Shown one piece after another: positions 12,944 to 24,899 of a DNA stretch of 64,000 nt. Both the position numbers and the translations under genes were made by a program. The notes under the pieces were generated by a model. That model saw nothing but the letters and a program-made list of their open reading frames with translations. It searched no databases and was not told the origin of the DNA. The stretch lies in contig NW_023604295.1 in the NCBI RefSeq assembly GCF_014898055.3, forward strand, positions 138,724,676 through 138,788,675. Direction: 5' to 3'. Source of the stretch: Talpa occidentalis. Lineage: Eukaryota; Chordata; Mammalia; Eulipotyphla; Talpidae. Position 1 is the stretch's first letter, and each line of letters begins with the position of its first letter.

Positions 12944-12997
12944 AAAACATTAATGATAGAGATTAATGTTTTATTTCTGCTTATATCTGAATATAAG
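12944..12997. repeat. two adjacent perfect inverted repeats
   Basis: AAAACATTAAT (12,944-12,954) and its exact complement ATTAATGTTTT (12,962-12,972) surround a 7-nt spacer. Just downstream CTTATAT (12,980-12,986) pairs perfectly with ATATAAG (12,991-12,997) across CTGA. Confidence 0.9.
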
Positions 12998-13070
12998 TGC
13001 GAAACCCATTTAGAGATTCACCAATATAATGGAGTGAAGGAAGTACTAATAGTTAATCCATGAGGTGATC

Positions 13071-13105
13071 ATTTGACATGATTCTCCAGCAAAGAAAAAG
13101 CAACA
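13071..13105 (+). repeat. 35-bp direct repeat, left copy
   Basis: Begins ATTTGACATGATTCTCCAGC. The second copy is at 14,651-14,685 with one visible difference (AAGAAAAAG here, AAGAAACAG there). The flanks do not match beyond a few bases. Confidence 0.9.
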
Positions 13106-14650
13106 TGAGAAGAAAAAATTGTTCAAAATTGCAGAGATAAATTTCTGTTCTACTATTTTCCTGTGGCCCTGGGTGGTCAGAGATCAGCTATGAGCTCTGT
13201 TATCTATCTTATATAAATAAAGGGATAAAGACATCAGGCCATTTCACAGGGATGCAAGAGTCAAGTGAGAATGCAAAGTTGAAGACTTTTAAACTGTAAA
13301 GCCTAAATCAGAATTTGGTTGTGTTCTTATAAGATGGTGGCAATAAACTACATGAGTCCATCAAGCAAACTTAGTTTTTGGTTTCTTTTAATAATACTGT
13401 ATGACTGTTGTTACCTTCACTCATGTGAACAGAGAAATAGACTCCAGGGTTCAGCAGCAATATCACCTGTTTTAACCAGCCAGTATCTCCCTCCTTAATG
13501 GGCCTACTTAGTGTAGCTGTCAATTTATTGGCCACCATCTTTCTTTGTTATTAGCCATGAAATCTTTTGCTCAAGCAAAGCATGAAGGAAAAAAAATTCT
13601 TTTTAATGAAGGCAGCTGCTTCAGCAAGAATCCAGAAAAAGCAACTCATTGATTTCTTGAAAAGCTCATGATTTTCTGAACTTCAAAAATAAAATTTCAC
13701 CTTTAAAAAAATCTGTGGGAACATACAACCTCTAAATTTTCATTTTTCTAGGAAATGATTATATAAAAGGTCGAGTACAACAATCTAATATTGCCATGAA
13801 TTCATTAAAAATGCTCTATTTCAACCCCCCAAGTTTAGGACATACTCTGCAAAGAAGAGAAAAATCATAACATTTAAAACATTTTTTATATTTTTTGTAG
13901 TCTTATTTATATATCTGTTCATTGATGCAATCATTCATTCATCTCATAAAATTTGTTCTTGTGAGAACTATCCTGGCTGTAGGGTCCTGGCATTCAAATA
14001 AACACCAAAAAATGGCCCCGGGGGGGGGTGGGTTCCGTTCGGGATTGTGTTGCTCGCGCTCTGTTCTCGATTTGGTTTGAGGTCTTTCACTGTCATTCAG
14101 CCTCAAAAGGAGTAAAATATATGCACATCCTCAGAAGATCCTCTCCTCGATGACTCTGTTAAGTACCAGCAGTAATTCAAGTCATGGAATTAGTGTTAGA
14201 GATGACATTTTCCTACTTTGATCTGAAAGACTCCTTGTTTCTTGGCTGAGGTACCGCGATGAAAGGAAAGGGTGGCCCCATCTGATACCTCAGGGATATT
14301 TTTCAAGAACATTTTATCCTTTACAAATTGTTGCTTTTGTCTCATTGCCAAGGTCAGCGATAACTTGGATAATCCTCTAGGTAGGAACTGTTTAAATGTG
14401 ACCTGGCAAGTAGCATATTCGTTCCGTGCTCTTTAACTTGAAAGTATTTGCAACATTTCTCATTCGTGATAAGCTAAAATATATTTTATCACCCTTGCTC
14501 ATTTTTTTTCTTTGTCTTTTTTGTTTAAAAAAAAAAAAGGCAGTAGATACATTTTCTGTTCAAAACTGAGATAGCACAAAGCACTTTGGACAGGCTCTGA
14601 GGAGGAAGCTTCCATGTAACTTGTTCCAAACATACATAGAGGAGTGGATG

Positions 14651-14685
14651 GATTTGACATGATTCTCCAGCAAAGAAACAGCAAC
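14651..14685 (+). repeat. 35-bp direct repeat, right copy
   Basis: Partner of 13,071-13,105, about 1.58 kb away in the same orientation. Confidence 0.9.
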
Positions 14686-15374
14686 AGCTTTGTTTTTTAA
14701 AGAAAGATATGCAAATACTGTTTGGAAAGCAATCATTTGAGAAAAGCTAAAGCAACTGCACTTTCTCTAGAGTGACTCTTCCATGAGTGATGGAGGTTTA
14801 TGTCAGCCTTTGGAGCTCTGAAACCTCACTTTCCTATGACCTCTTTAACTGAACAGATTTCAGATCTATCACTCCTTTGATCCCACCACCCTCCTCTTGC
14901 TTCAGTGGGAAATAGATGGCTACCGCCAGCCAAGTAATATCCTCAATACTGCAAGAACCATTATATGAGGCAAAGGGTATAGGCCTAAAGCAACCTTATG
15001 GTGGGGATTTAATGATGTAAACTGTGAAGCTTGCTGCCATGAATAGGCTTCCCTTCTAAGCCTTTTGCTATTTTCTGAGCTTTTCCTATGGATGAACTTT
15101 AACCCTCACCTGCTTCCCAGTCACCAGAACCTCCTCTTTCCTTCCCTATTATGCTCAGGCAACCCTACTACTGCCGAGAGCCTTTGAGCAGCAACTTGTC
15201 ATGCAATCCTGAAAAGATCCCAGACATCGAACTTGATATTGTGAGAGAGTGAAGGTGTCAAGCTGAGGTGAAATCTGTTGTAGTCGGTTTTAAAAAATAA
15301 AATCTTATGTTACATTGACATAAAATTTGTCCCATAGTTTAGTCAAACTATTTCACTTACCATGAAGCAGGGGC

Positions 15375-15612
15375 CTCTAGATTCAGGCTTTTCAAGCTCA
15401 GCACTATTGACACTACAAGATGGATAAATTTTTGTTGGAGGACTGCCCCAGGCCTTGTAAACTGCTTAGCAATATCACCAGGTTCTACCAAGTAGGCTGC
15501 CAGTAGCTACACCTGCTTCCCTTAGTCATAACAACCAAAAATGTCCCCAGAGGTTGCCAAATAGACTCTAGGGATCAAAGTCATCCTTAATGGAGAACCA
15601 GTGTCCCAGAGA
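15375..15612 (+). mobile_element. hAT-type non-autonomous DNA transposon
   Basis: Carries the ordered blocks GCACTATTGACACTACAAG, GTTGGAGGACTGCCCCAGGC, GGCTGCCAGTAGCTACACC, AACCAAAAATGTCCCCAGA, GGTTGCCAAATAGACTC and AATGGAGAACCAGTG. This is the order of a widespread old mammalian hAT element. I do not commit to a MER number. Confidence 0.6.
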
Positions 15613-15784
15613 ATTGATAGCTTAATGTCTAGATTTCTGAATGTTTGCAGAGTATAATGAATTTTGAATAATCGTATTTTGGTACATTCATGTCAAATAT
15701 CAACTTTGCGATATTGAGGAAGAGGATCTTCCAATTTGTGGGACATCCTGAAGTTATTGATATGGTGAGAGAATATTAACTTTA

Positions 15785-15910
15785 GAGGCAGAAAGTGTTG
15801 AATTTTAAATCTGCCTCAGCTACTTCCTTTGCCAGGCCACTAACTGCGGGGTCTCAGGTAAGTGACAACTTCTGCCCCTGACCTTCTACTTCTATAAATT
15901 ATGATTCCTC
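15785..15910 (+). mobile_element. MIR remnant
   Basis: Shows the tRNA-derived SINE core order: AGAGGCAGAAAGTG, TTTAAATCTGCCTCAGC, CCAGGCCACTAACTG and a pyrimidine-rich CTGACCTTCTACTTC block. Confidence 0.45.
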
Positions 15911-16254
15911 CATGGCTTGTTTGTATTTCTTTCTCATTTGGTTTAGTTGTTCAGCCAGAGCTTAGAGCATGGAATGTTAACTTCATTTTTTCTTTTTTCA
16001 GATGTTTTGTATTTACAGACTTTTTTGCCAAAAGTTTTTTTGTATTAAAAATCCATTTAATTAAATATGCTAATGACAAAATATTTTATTTAATGTGGAT
16101 TTGTAAAGAATTCACAAAGGAAGACCCACCTTTACTCTGACTTTAAAAACTTGTCACAAGTTGGAGAGAAAAGGGAAGAAAAATCTTGCACAAAGCTAAA
16201 ATTTGCATTTCAAAATTTACCCTTTTTCTCAGTATATGTTCACATAAAACATCT
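15911..16254. other. unassigned intergenic DNA
   Basis: T-rich. A 79-codon open frame at 15,901-16,140 shows no domain I recognise. Confidence 0.4.
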
Positions 16255-16385
16255 GAGCTAGTACTATTCCCATTTCACAGACTCAGAAATCTCAGGTATG
16301 TTGAAACTGTGAGTTCACATTCATCCTGTTAAGAGTAAATGATCCTAGCTCTGCTTGTCCAACTCCAGTGCACTTAAGTACAACC
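16255..16385 (-). mobile_element. MIR remnant, antisense
   Basis: TACTATTCCCATTTCACAGA then CTCAGAAATCTCAGG, followed by a decayed head, is the reverse-complement MIR pattern. Confidence 0.5.
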
Positions 16386-17619
16386 AGATGCAGGAGGAGA
16401 AATAAAGATTCATAGACGCCAGTGGATATGTCCTTATTGGAAAAATGATGAGTGTCATGAAATATAGTGGGAAGAGTTCTTGAAGGAAGACAGAGTTCAG
16501 GATGTTAAACGTAAGATCGAAATCAACAAAGGAATAGAGGGTGAGGCCAGAGACATGGGTTTATAGAAAACGCCTAACCCTTATCAGACTAAAGGAAACA
16601 TCTTTATTTTTACTTGAACAAAAACTCCCACATCTATTCAATTCTGTGTGTTTAAATATAGGATTATAAATGATACCCTCCTGCCCACTAAGAGTTTACT
16701 TATGGGAAATGAACCTCCTTTTGACACGAAGATAAGCTTCTTAATCATCAGATAATTCTAACATTTGGACAATTTTGGATGCAGAAGATTTTGTTTTAAA
16801 GCATCTGTTGAGTGCAAGAGTGCTCAAGTGGTATTTTGTCTCAGTAAAAAGCATAGATCTTGGCCCATAGATCTTGGATAGAAAAGACCGCTGAGACACT
16901 CCAGTGGATTTTCTTGCCAGGGCAGAAAAAGTAATAGATGCTATTACACAGAGTCTCTAAAGAGGAGGCTTCAGCCACAACTGCTTAGCAGTACCTAACA
17001 CTTCAGATTGCATCTGTCAAGGCAAGATTAAGGAGCTCCTAAGTCACTTGAGATTTGGGTTCCCCCTTAATGATCAAATCTGTTCCCCTTTTGTTTCTAG
17101 CAAAGACTTTCTTTTGGGAATGGGGTGGAAGTGGCAATGGACAGAGGATTGTGAAGCTTTGTTTAGTTAGCATGATTTTCCCTTCTAGGCAGCTACATAT
17201 TCTTAAATTGGTTTTGCATATCTGGCACAATTTACAGCATGGTATTAGATGAAGTTTAACCTCAGATCTGGGATTTTTCCAATTGGGCCTTCATTTGTAG
17301 TCTCTGAATGAGATAGGAGTTTCTCAAGAAGGAAAGCTAGAAATTGACATTTGGTGTCACACCGTCCCAGTTTTCAGTATTTGCAGCCACTTCCAATACT
17401 TGTCAGTGCAACATAGATCACATAGTCATTTTGTGATCTGGATAGATTTGAGGGCTGCGAATTTATCACCTCTAAAGGCAAACATAAATTCAGGTGAAAC
17501 TGAGTTCTCCTGGACATTTTTTCTGACTATTGCATAATGGAAAAGAGGAGAAGAAAGATTTGGGAGTTGGGGACACAGTGGGGAATTAATTGCTGTGTAT
17601 TTGATTGAATACTTAGTCT
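16386..17619. other. unassigned intergenic DNA
   Basis: No gene or named repeat recognised. The sequence is mixed in composition and not low-complexity. Confidence 0.4.
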
Positions 17620-17735
17620 TTCTTATCCTCAGTTTCACTATTGGAAAAATAGGATTGTGGAATCTGTTCCACTGGTTATTATGAAGAACAACTAGCACAC
17701 TTCAAGCAGCTCACAACATGCTAAATGAACGTCTG
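17620..17735 (+). mobile_element. MIR remnant
   Basis: TTATCCTCAGTTTCACTATT then GGAAAAATAGGATTGTGGA and TTATTATGAAGAACAACTAG match the central and 3' part of MIR. Confidence 0.5.
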
Positions 17736-17942
17736 CTCAATACCCATCTCAATTCTTCAATGGGTTCCTGTGAGGACCAGTTTATTCAAAAACTGATAAA
17801 ATCTTGTTTTGGCAAATAAGTCATTTGGAACCTATTGAAGTTTTATGTAGAGAGGAAGACAGGGGTGTGATGAAACATGGTGTGAGAATATGAGAAATTG
17901 GGGATATTAAAGTGCTGATTTTTGAGTTAAAAGTCAACTCTA

Positions 17943-18210
17943 GGGCCTCCCCGGTGGTGCAGCGGGTTGAGCGCAGCGCTGTGAAGCTGTTCGCAGCCTC
18001 TGCAGCGTGGGTTCGATTCCCAGCCGGCCAGGGAGCTGACCCACATGGCGCAGCAGACCTCTCCTGTCCCACCAGCTGCTTCCCTCAGCAGTGTACTTCG
18101 GTCCTTCTGCCTGTTCTGCTCCCTGCTCTGTCTCTGGTGAATACTCTCACCCTCCTGCACCTCTGGCTTGTACCCCAGTGCTTGTATAAATAAATAAATC
18201 TTTTTTAAAA
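17943..18210 (+). mobile_element. tRNA-derived SINE, copy 5, well preserved head
   Basis: The head is close to intact: TGGTGCAGCGGGTTGAG (box A-like) and GGGTTCGATTCCC (a box B match). The body and the TAAATAAATAAATC tail follow. AAAGTCAACTCTA flanks both sides as a target-site duplication. One of the best copies here for judging the tRNA origin. Confidence 0.9.
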
Positions 18211-21200
18211 AAAGTCAACTCTACCTGAATTCAAAGAGGTATTTGTTTTCCATTTTGGTGACTTCCGTGACCCTAATTTGCTCATTGTTTGCCTTCCTAC
18301 CTCTCATCTTTGGGGGCTTAGATTTGAAGACCCATATTTCAGGGTCCCCTGCTTGTCACAGCCTTAGTTCTGAGAGCAACCTCAAAGTCCTCCCCAGGAA
18401 GCAGCTAATCTGCTGTCCTTCTCTGCAGTCTTTTTTTTTTTTTTTTATTTTGGTACAGCTTGCTGAGAATGAGGACACAGAAAAAACATCTTCCAGACCA
18501 TGCTGAACTTGAGTGACCATGAGGCTTGAGGTAGCACAGACCCATCAGCTCAGCACTACCGCTCAGCCTGGCCACTGTCTGGCTCCTCTGAACATTACCA
18601 AGGACCCAGCACCTTTCTTTATTCTTAGTTCCTTATGGAATGTGTAGGAGGCGCTGGGGAAGCCACTTGCTTCACTTAATCCAAGAGAAAGGGGAGGGGT
18701 AGACGTTTCCCAAGCTACTGTCCAGACTAGAAGCAGTATCTTGGAGATGGAAAATGTAATAAAATATGAATGATGCTTTTAAAATGAGCATGTTGATTTC
18801 ATGAGACTTCAAAGCTTTAAGATAACATAACAGCATGAATTTTTAAGAGGCGAACACACACACACACGCACGTGAGCATGTGCACCTACGCATTTTACTG
18901 CCAAAATCTAAAATTTGAGCATGCTGTAGGCTATCCAGACAGTCCAGACATTACTCAGTAAAAAACAAATCTCACATGTTAGTGCCTGTGGAATCTAAAT
19001 CTATTTCAGGAAGGTGAAGCAGATGGCAGCTGAAAACCACTCAACTGCAACTCTAATTAGTATCAAAGTTCAATTTACTGCAAAGCATGCAGATACTTTG
19101 TCATTTGAAAAACCAAGTTCAAAATAAATTTGAAAGCAAAATGACACTTAAATTGGAAATATTTTTCAAGGAGTTGTTCTGATGACTAAACCTAGTCATT
19201 GATCTTAATTCCTCCATGTTAAATGTCCTCCAGAATTTCCCTACTCTATCATTTTAGGTTTCACGCATTCTATTATATTTTGATATTTGCTAGGTCCTCT
19301 TAGGCTACCACTTGTCAATTGACTTACAGAATTCAAGTAAGTTTTACTTTGCTAATTTTTGGTTTCCTGTATTGAAGTTCCAGAATATGTATTTTTTTAA
19401 CAATGAAAATTGTACAGTATTTTCAGGTTTGCTATAAAAATACTTACACAGCAAAGATTGCCATTAGTCATTTCTTGACTGTACTTACAGTCAGCACTTG
19501 CTGTTGAGCATATTTCTTAGCTTTTACCATCTTGACAAGCTCCTTGTGTCATTTCAGTAGCCCCTCTTTGTCCTGCCAGACACTGATTTTGCTATTTTTC
19601 CCGTCATTCAGGTGTATTTATTGGGTCTGTTTTCAAAGCTTGTGGCAAAAACTTCTGTGCTTCTGTTGTCCAAGGGGTGAAATCTGTGTGCATACCTGAG
19701 GAACTTCACATCTTTCTGAAGGTGTTGCATTGTCTGCCAAACTGAGGTCCCATCAGTTACAGTGTGTTGGACAGGGGGCTACAGTTAGATCCCTGCCCAG
19801 TGAAAAATCCTCACAAAACAGTTGCTGTTATGAACCAAAGATGGGCAGCAACTCTCACTGGCATCATCTGAGATCAACATGTTCTTATAAAAACAACTCT
19901 TAAATGCAGAATTAAATTGAGAAAATATTAAAAGGATGTCTTTATCAGACAACCAGGGAATTCTTTTATTTTTAGAACATACCTCTTTTAATGACTTGAG
20001 TTGACGTGTGGCAAGACTTTCTTAATACACATCACAGGGGCATGTGCAAACATGGTATCTCTGACTATCAGACCTAGGAGACAGAAAAAAAAAGAAAAGA
20101 GTGGTTTCATTTGTGCACTTCATTTTGTATTTTCATTTATTTACGTGCATCTTGTGTACCTCAATAAGTCATAATTTTAAGAAGTAAATCTTGTGAGCTG
20201 GAATTGGTACATTTAAGTTAAAAATCTTAGCCAGTGACATATTGCAAAAGATAAGACTCTGTCTTCCTCTTCCAGAACATACACACACACCCTATGAATG
20301 CCTCTCCCCACAACTTTGGCTGCTCTGTCCCATTTCACGGTAGAGTTGAAATATTTCATGCTAAGATAACAAAGTCAAATTCAAGGTCCTTCTAGTACAA
20401 CTTGGGGAAATGCCAAGCAAAGCAGCCTGTTGTTTCTGACAGGTATAACTACATAAATTTGTTAAGGGAGAGAAAGACAGACAGGTCATTCTGTCGGGAA
20501 ATGATGTAAAGCCTTTTGGAGTTACAATCACCGAATTACTATCCTTGGCACACTGTATGAATGTCTTTCAGAGAGCCACAAAGAAAGATGGGATGAAAAT
20601 GAAATGAAATCTTAGTAGAAATGAAATCTTTCTATCTGCTCAGTCAATATTACAAGAGATTATAGGTTCGTTGGGATTCACCCCAGAATGAATTCTTTTC
20701 CTTGAGATCTTATTAGCATCCCAGATGATCACAAGAGTGAGTTGTGATTGTAAATGATACTGCTTGACTGCTTGACCTTTTAAAATTAATTAATTAATTA
20801 ATTTGCAGTGAGGAGACTGGGCTGTGCTATAGCCAATGCCTCAAGGACATTTCCGAGGTGCATCTTCATTAGCTCTGTGCACTCTAACTAATTGAGGTTG
20901 TGGGTTAGTTATTTTTCAGTTGACAATACGCAGTTTTGTCTCTATGTTAACAGCGGGTATAGAGGGGCAGCTTCTCCAAGGAGATAGTCTCAAACTTTGT
21001 CAAAAAAACCCTTGTTTTTTAAATGAAAAACACATCTAGAAAAATCAGCATTGCCTTCCCTTGTCTTAGCTTTCTTAGTTAGCCTTTATTCTGCTCAAGA
21101 AAGCAGAAAACTGGGGAAAACATCAGTTTTTGTCCTAGTAGACAGTTTATGCATACTGACTACAGGGAAATACGTTTAAGGAAAAAACTTATTTTTTGTT

Positions 21201-22366
21201 GTATTACTTTTAGGCATCTAGGTAGCTTCTAAGAATTCCACTGGGCAGATGGGAATCCAGGCCATTAAGAAATTTCTGCTGAAAAATGTATCTTTCATTG
21301 CTGCCCATTTGGCTAATGTCGTTTATTTGTAATGTCTTTTTTAATGTATTGGATATCATTTTGGATAGACAGTGCCCAAACAGAAATCTAGCATCATAAT
21401 GATACATAATTATCTGGGAGAAATGGTTTTTAAAGTAATCAAACACCCCTAGGAACTATTTTAAAGCAACTAAGTATATACCTATGAACATTTGAACAGC
21501 AAGTTGAAATATTTAGAATTATTAAAGCAACCTACAGAATATGAGTTAGTTCTAAAATAAATTGCACCGTGAAGGTAGTAGATGCAGGTGCGTAGGGACC
21601 ATGTGAGTCGGTGCTCTGCCCATGCGTGGGTCTAGGCTGAAGGGAATATTAGCATGAAGTTTACTTTTCTAACTGGAGGTTAATTTGCTACAGCTGGATC
21701 AAGTTAGGGTCTCAAAGTACTTGAGGCAATGGGCATCAGAGGAGTTGGCATTCCTGTTCAAGAGGCCTTAAGGACATGCATGGGTGAATTCAGAATTCCT
21801 GGTTGCTTAGTCCACTTTCCAAGATTACTCCCTTTCCATTCACAAAAGCAAAATTCTAGCAGTAGAGAAAACAGCTGAAAGGGTTTTAGCTAATGGCAAG
21901 TCTTGTTAAACTGCCCCCAGGGGACTCCTCAATTCTTACCTAGTTAAAGCTTAGAGTCTCAGCAATTTGTGGCTAGGTCCTCTGCTTTCACTGTTTAGTA
22001 TCTCAAGCTATTGGGTCAGACATATTTTATAGTCATCAAACCATCCTGTAAGTGTCCCAAACTATAAATAAGTAGCTGGCATTAGTCATTGCAACGGATG
22101 GATTTTTACCATCAAAAATAATCAATGTGGGGGGAGCCAGAAATATGGAACTATTTTTGCATAAAAGTCATACTTAATTCAGTTTTGTTGCATACACACA
22201 ATTTGCATTGAAAAATTATGACCTAACTAAAATTCTCCGATGCTGATTATGCCATACATATGTGGTTATGATTCATCATTGATTGGAAACTTTGCTCTGG
22301 AGATAGATGGACCCACTTGGATTTAATCCACATAGAGGAGGGAGCTGAGAAATCTTGGAGAAACTT
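18211..22366. other. 4.1 kb of unassigned intergenic DNA
   Basis: No gene recognised. Includes a (CA)n run near 18,853-18,868, a poly-T run near 18,430-18,446 and TTAA tandems near 20,785-20,805. About 19,020-19,140 is complex, AT-rich and free of repeat signatures, and may be a conserved non-coding element. Short frames show no domains. Confidence 0.4.
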
Positions 22367-22480
22367 GGCTTAGGGGTCAAACAGATCTGGTTTGAAAAAT
22401 TACTTCTTCCTCTAACTGCATTGTAGCCTTTGTCATGTCACTTCATCAAACAACTTGAGTTTCTTCACTCTAAATTGGTC
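22367..22480 (+). mobile_element. MIR remnant
   Basis: AGGGGTCAAACAGATCTGGT, TAACTGCATTGTAGCCTTTG, TCATGTCACTTCATCAAAC and GAGTTTCTTCACTCTAAATT follow the MIR order. Confidence 0.55.
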
Positions 22481-22574
22481 TTTATTTTTCTCATTTGATA
22501 ATTTTAATGCAAAGAGTTGATGTTGAAGAGGTAGCGTGTGTAATTAGCCAGGGCAGTTAACTTTCTGAGCAGTG

Positions 22575-22770
22575 ATTGAGTGTACCAGCTAAGAGTACAG
22601 ACTCAAATGCAAAATTGCTTGGGTCCTGCACCTGCCATTTACTATTTCTGTTCTTAAATGAGTTATTTAACTTCCCTGTACTTCGGTTTGCTCTCCTATA
22701 AATAAGGAATAAATGGTAATAATTAAGGTTGCTAATTACATGGATTAAATGAGGATTAAATGAGCTACTA
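22575..22770 (+). mobile_element. MIR, fairly complete
   Basis: Runs from CTAAGAGTACAGACTC through GGGTCCTGCACCTGCCATTT, GAGTTATTTAACTTCCCTG, TACTTCGGTTTGCTCTCC and TAAATAAGGAATAAATGGTA to GGATTAAATGAG. This is nearly the whole MIR element in plus orientation. Confidence 0.65.
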
Positions 22771-22779
22771 CATGGAAAT

Positions 22780-23160
22780 GCAGGCATGAGGAAGGTGGAG
22801 GCTCTGAGGTGGTGTCAATTAACTGAGATCTGAATGATGGGAAAGTTTTAATCATGCAAACAAGAGGAAGGGAATTCCAGGTAGAGACTCTGCATGAAAA
22901 CCCAGAGTGGGGGTGTTCCATGCTGGGGACTTTGGAAAGAAGAGCAGTGGTTAAGCATTGTGGACGCGATGGAGAATAGCAGGAGGGGAAGTCAGAAGAT
23001 AGGTAGTGGGGAGACCCGCAGGGTTTTGTGGAGCATCGTTAGGAGAATTAATTAGAGACCAATGTGAAGCTGCAGAAGGATTTTCAGTAATGGATTAACA
23101 CAAGCATTTCATGTTTTAAAAATATTCTCCACGTTACTCAGAGAAAAGAACTGATTAGAT
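22780..23160 (+). mobile_element. L2 3'-region remnant
   Basis: GAGGAAGGGAATTCCAGG, CATGAAAACCCAGAGTGG, GCAGGGTTTTGTGGAGCATC, CAATGTGAAGCTGCAGAAGG and GTAATGGATTAACACAAGC occur in L2 order, directly after the MIR. Confidence 0.55.
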
Positions 23161-23299
23161 AGATGGATCAGACTGGAAATGGAATCCCGGTCTCCTGGCC
23201 GGGTAGCCCAGTGGTCAGCAGAGCTTTATCCTTCATGAAGGAGGTGGCAGGAGACATGGAAAGAGAGGCAGCAAGAGAGAGGCATTTTCTTCAGATAAC

Positions 23300-23545
23300 T
23301 GCCCTCATTCAGATCTCACCTCAAAGAACTTTACCTCCTAAAGAATTTCTTTCTCTCACACACTGCCCAGAATATATAAGAACCACCACCTCCTCCTTCC
23401 TGAAATCTTCAGACACTTACCACAGTGTGAGAATAAAATTCTTCCGGACAAGGATTCCGTCTATGTTTTTCCCATCCTATCCTGGATTCTAGCAAAGTAC
23501 CTGGCACATATTTCTAATGCTATACATATCTGTGGAATAAGTAAG
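23300..23545 (+). mobile_element. L2-type 3' end fragment
   Basis: Ends with GGACAAGGATTCCGTCTATG, TAGCAAAGTACCTGGCACAT and GTGGAATAAGTAAGTGAA, equivalent to the common LINE2 3' terminus. Confidence 0.45.
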
Positions 23546-24899
23546 TGAAATAAATATCAATAGTAGAGAATCTTCTATTCTTGGGAAAGAGGTACTATTG
23601 GGAAAGCCCTGATTTCCAGAGAGATTATAGGAAATGAAAAGAATCTGCAGTTCTATGAAGTTGCATTACATGTTCTTGGGGTAATTACAGGAAGTGAAAA
23701 GAATATCGTAAGAAACCTTCGACGATGTTATTCAAACATGGTTGAGACAGAAACACTAGGTGGGTGAAGTCATCTGGAATCAATCAAGCTTGTGCTTCTC
23801 CTGGAAGCACCCCTCCTCCCGAACTCCCACGCACCCTCCTCCAGCTCTCCCCTCACACAGCATGTAGTAAACAGAACAAAACATGAAGATCCTCACTCGC
23901 CATTCTGTGCCTCTGGAAAAAAGTTAGTCAAGTCTGCTAGATAAGAAGAGGAGAAGGTGGTATCTTATGGAAAGCATTTTAAGTCCTCACTTCTCTTCCT
24001 GTGCAATGTCCTTGTGCAGTTTTACTCACCACCCTTGTCCAGTGGTGTGTGTTGCAGAGGAACAGCAGGGAAGCTTCGGAGAGGTCCACGGTGTAAGACT
24101 TTGGGGCAGCCGTTGGAGAAGAACCCTGACAACGTAGCGCCAGTGACATGATCGCTCCATTCTTAGAAACACACGAGGGACATGTCTTTGCACCATCCCT
24201 GCCGCGGGCAGCCTGAGGGTGAGTCTCTGCTCCAGTCAAGAGCGAGGAGTCCTCTGGGACAGGAATGCATTTCACTACCAACTTCTTATCTGCAAATCAG
24301 AGAAAGCAATCAATCCTATCACTGCAGAGGATTTATGGGGCTTTCGCATATACTGTTTGCACTCATTTGACTACTTAGTTCAAATAACATGTGTGAATGA
24401 TTTATTTTTCCACCGAGTTAACCAGTAGTTTAAATTGGGCCAAATGGCTTGTCATTTTGGTGTTTTGTAAACAGAGATGATTTGTAGGTTAAGGACCAAT
24501 AGTCAGCCTGAAAAGTCACTTGGATGGAAATTAGTGTTTTTAAAACCTGGATGGGAAGAAAGTGTGTCAAGAAAGTCCATGTCATTCCCCTCGTCTGAAA
24601 AAAAGGAGGCGTCCCGACCAGTTCCCAGAGTCCTGCAGATGGTAAAGAAATACGGACAATTGTGCGCAAGAGCTCAGCCCTGGCAGCAGCCCTGGGCTCT
24701 TCAACAAGGTGGCTAAATAAACCCTGGTAACATCACCTAGACATGAATGTACAGCAGACAACACATGCTGTGTCGTGGCATGTGAGTCGGGGTGAATCTT
24801 AGTGGGTGATACTGAGCAGTTGCAGAAACACAGGTGACGAGTATCCCACAGAGGAGAATCTAACTTTGGGGAAGCAAAGCGCTTCTTTGCAATTCTTCA
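23546..24899. other. unassigned intergenic DNA
   Basis: No gene recognised. Within 23,610-23,712 a short phrase is repeated (TTATAGGAAATGAAAAGAAT and TTACAGGAAGTGAAAAGAAT). Overlapping short frames at 23,957-24,764 lack recognisable domains. Confidence 0.4.

Larger units (their letters stand above)
12998..15374. other. unassigned intergenic DNA with a CpG-rich spot
   Basis: No gene recognised. A short L2-like piece lies at about 13,918-13,995. Around 14,008-14,080 a G9 run is followed by an unusually CpG-rich patch (TTCCGTTCGGG, GCTCGCGCTC). A POU-type octamer match ATGCAAAT occurs near 14,709. The two halves of a 35-bp direct repeat are listed separately. Confidence 0.4.

Noticed and set aside
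17821..18193. Frames of 77-93 codons on both strands
   Set aside because: Also translations of a SINE (copy 5).
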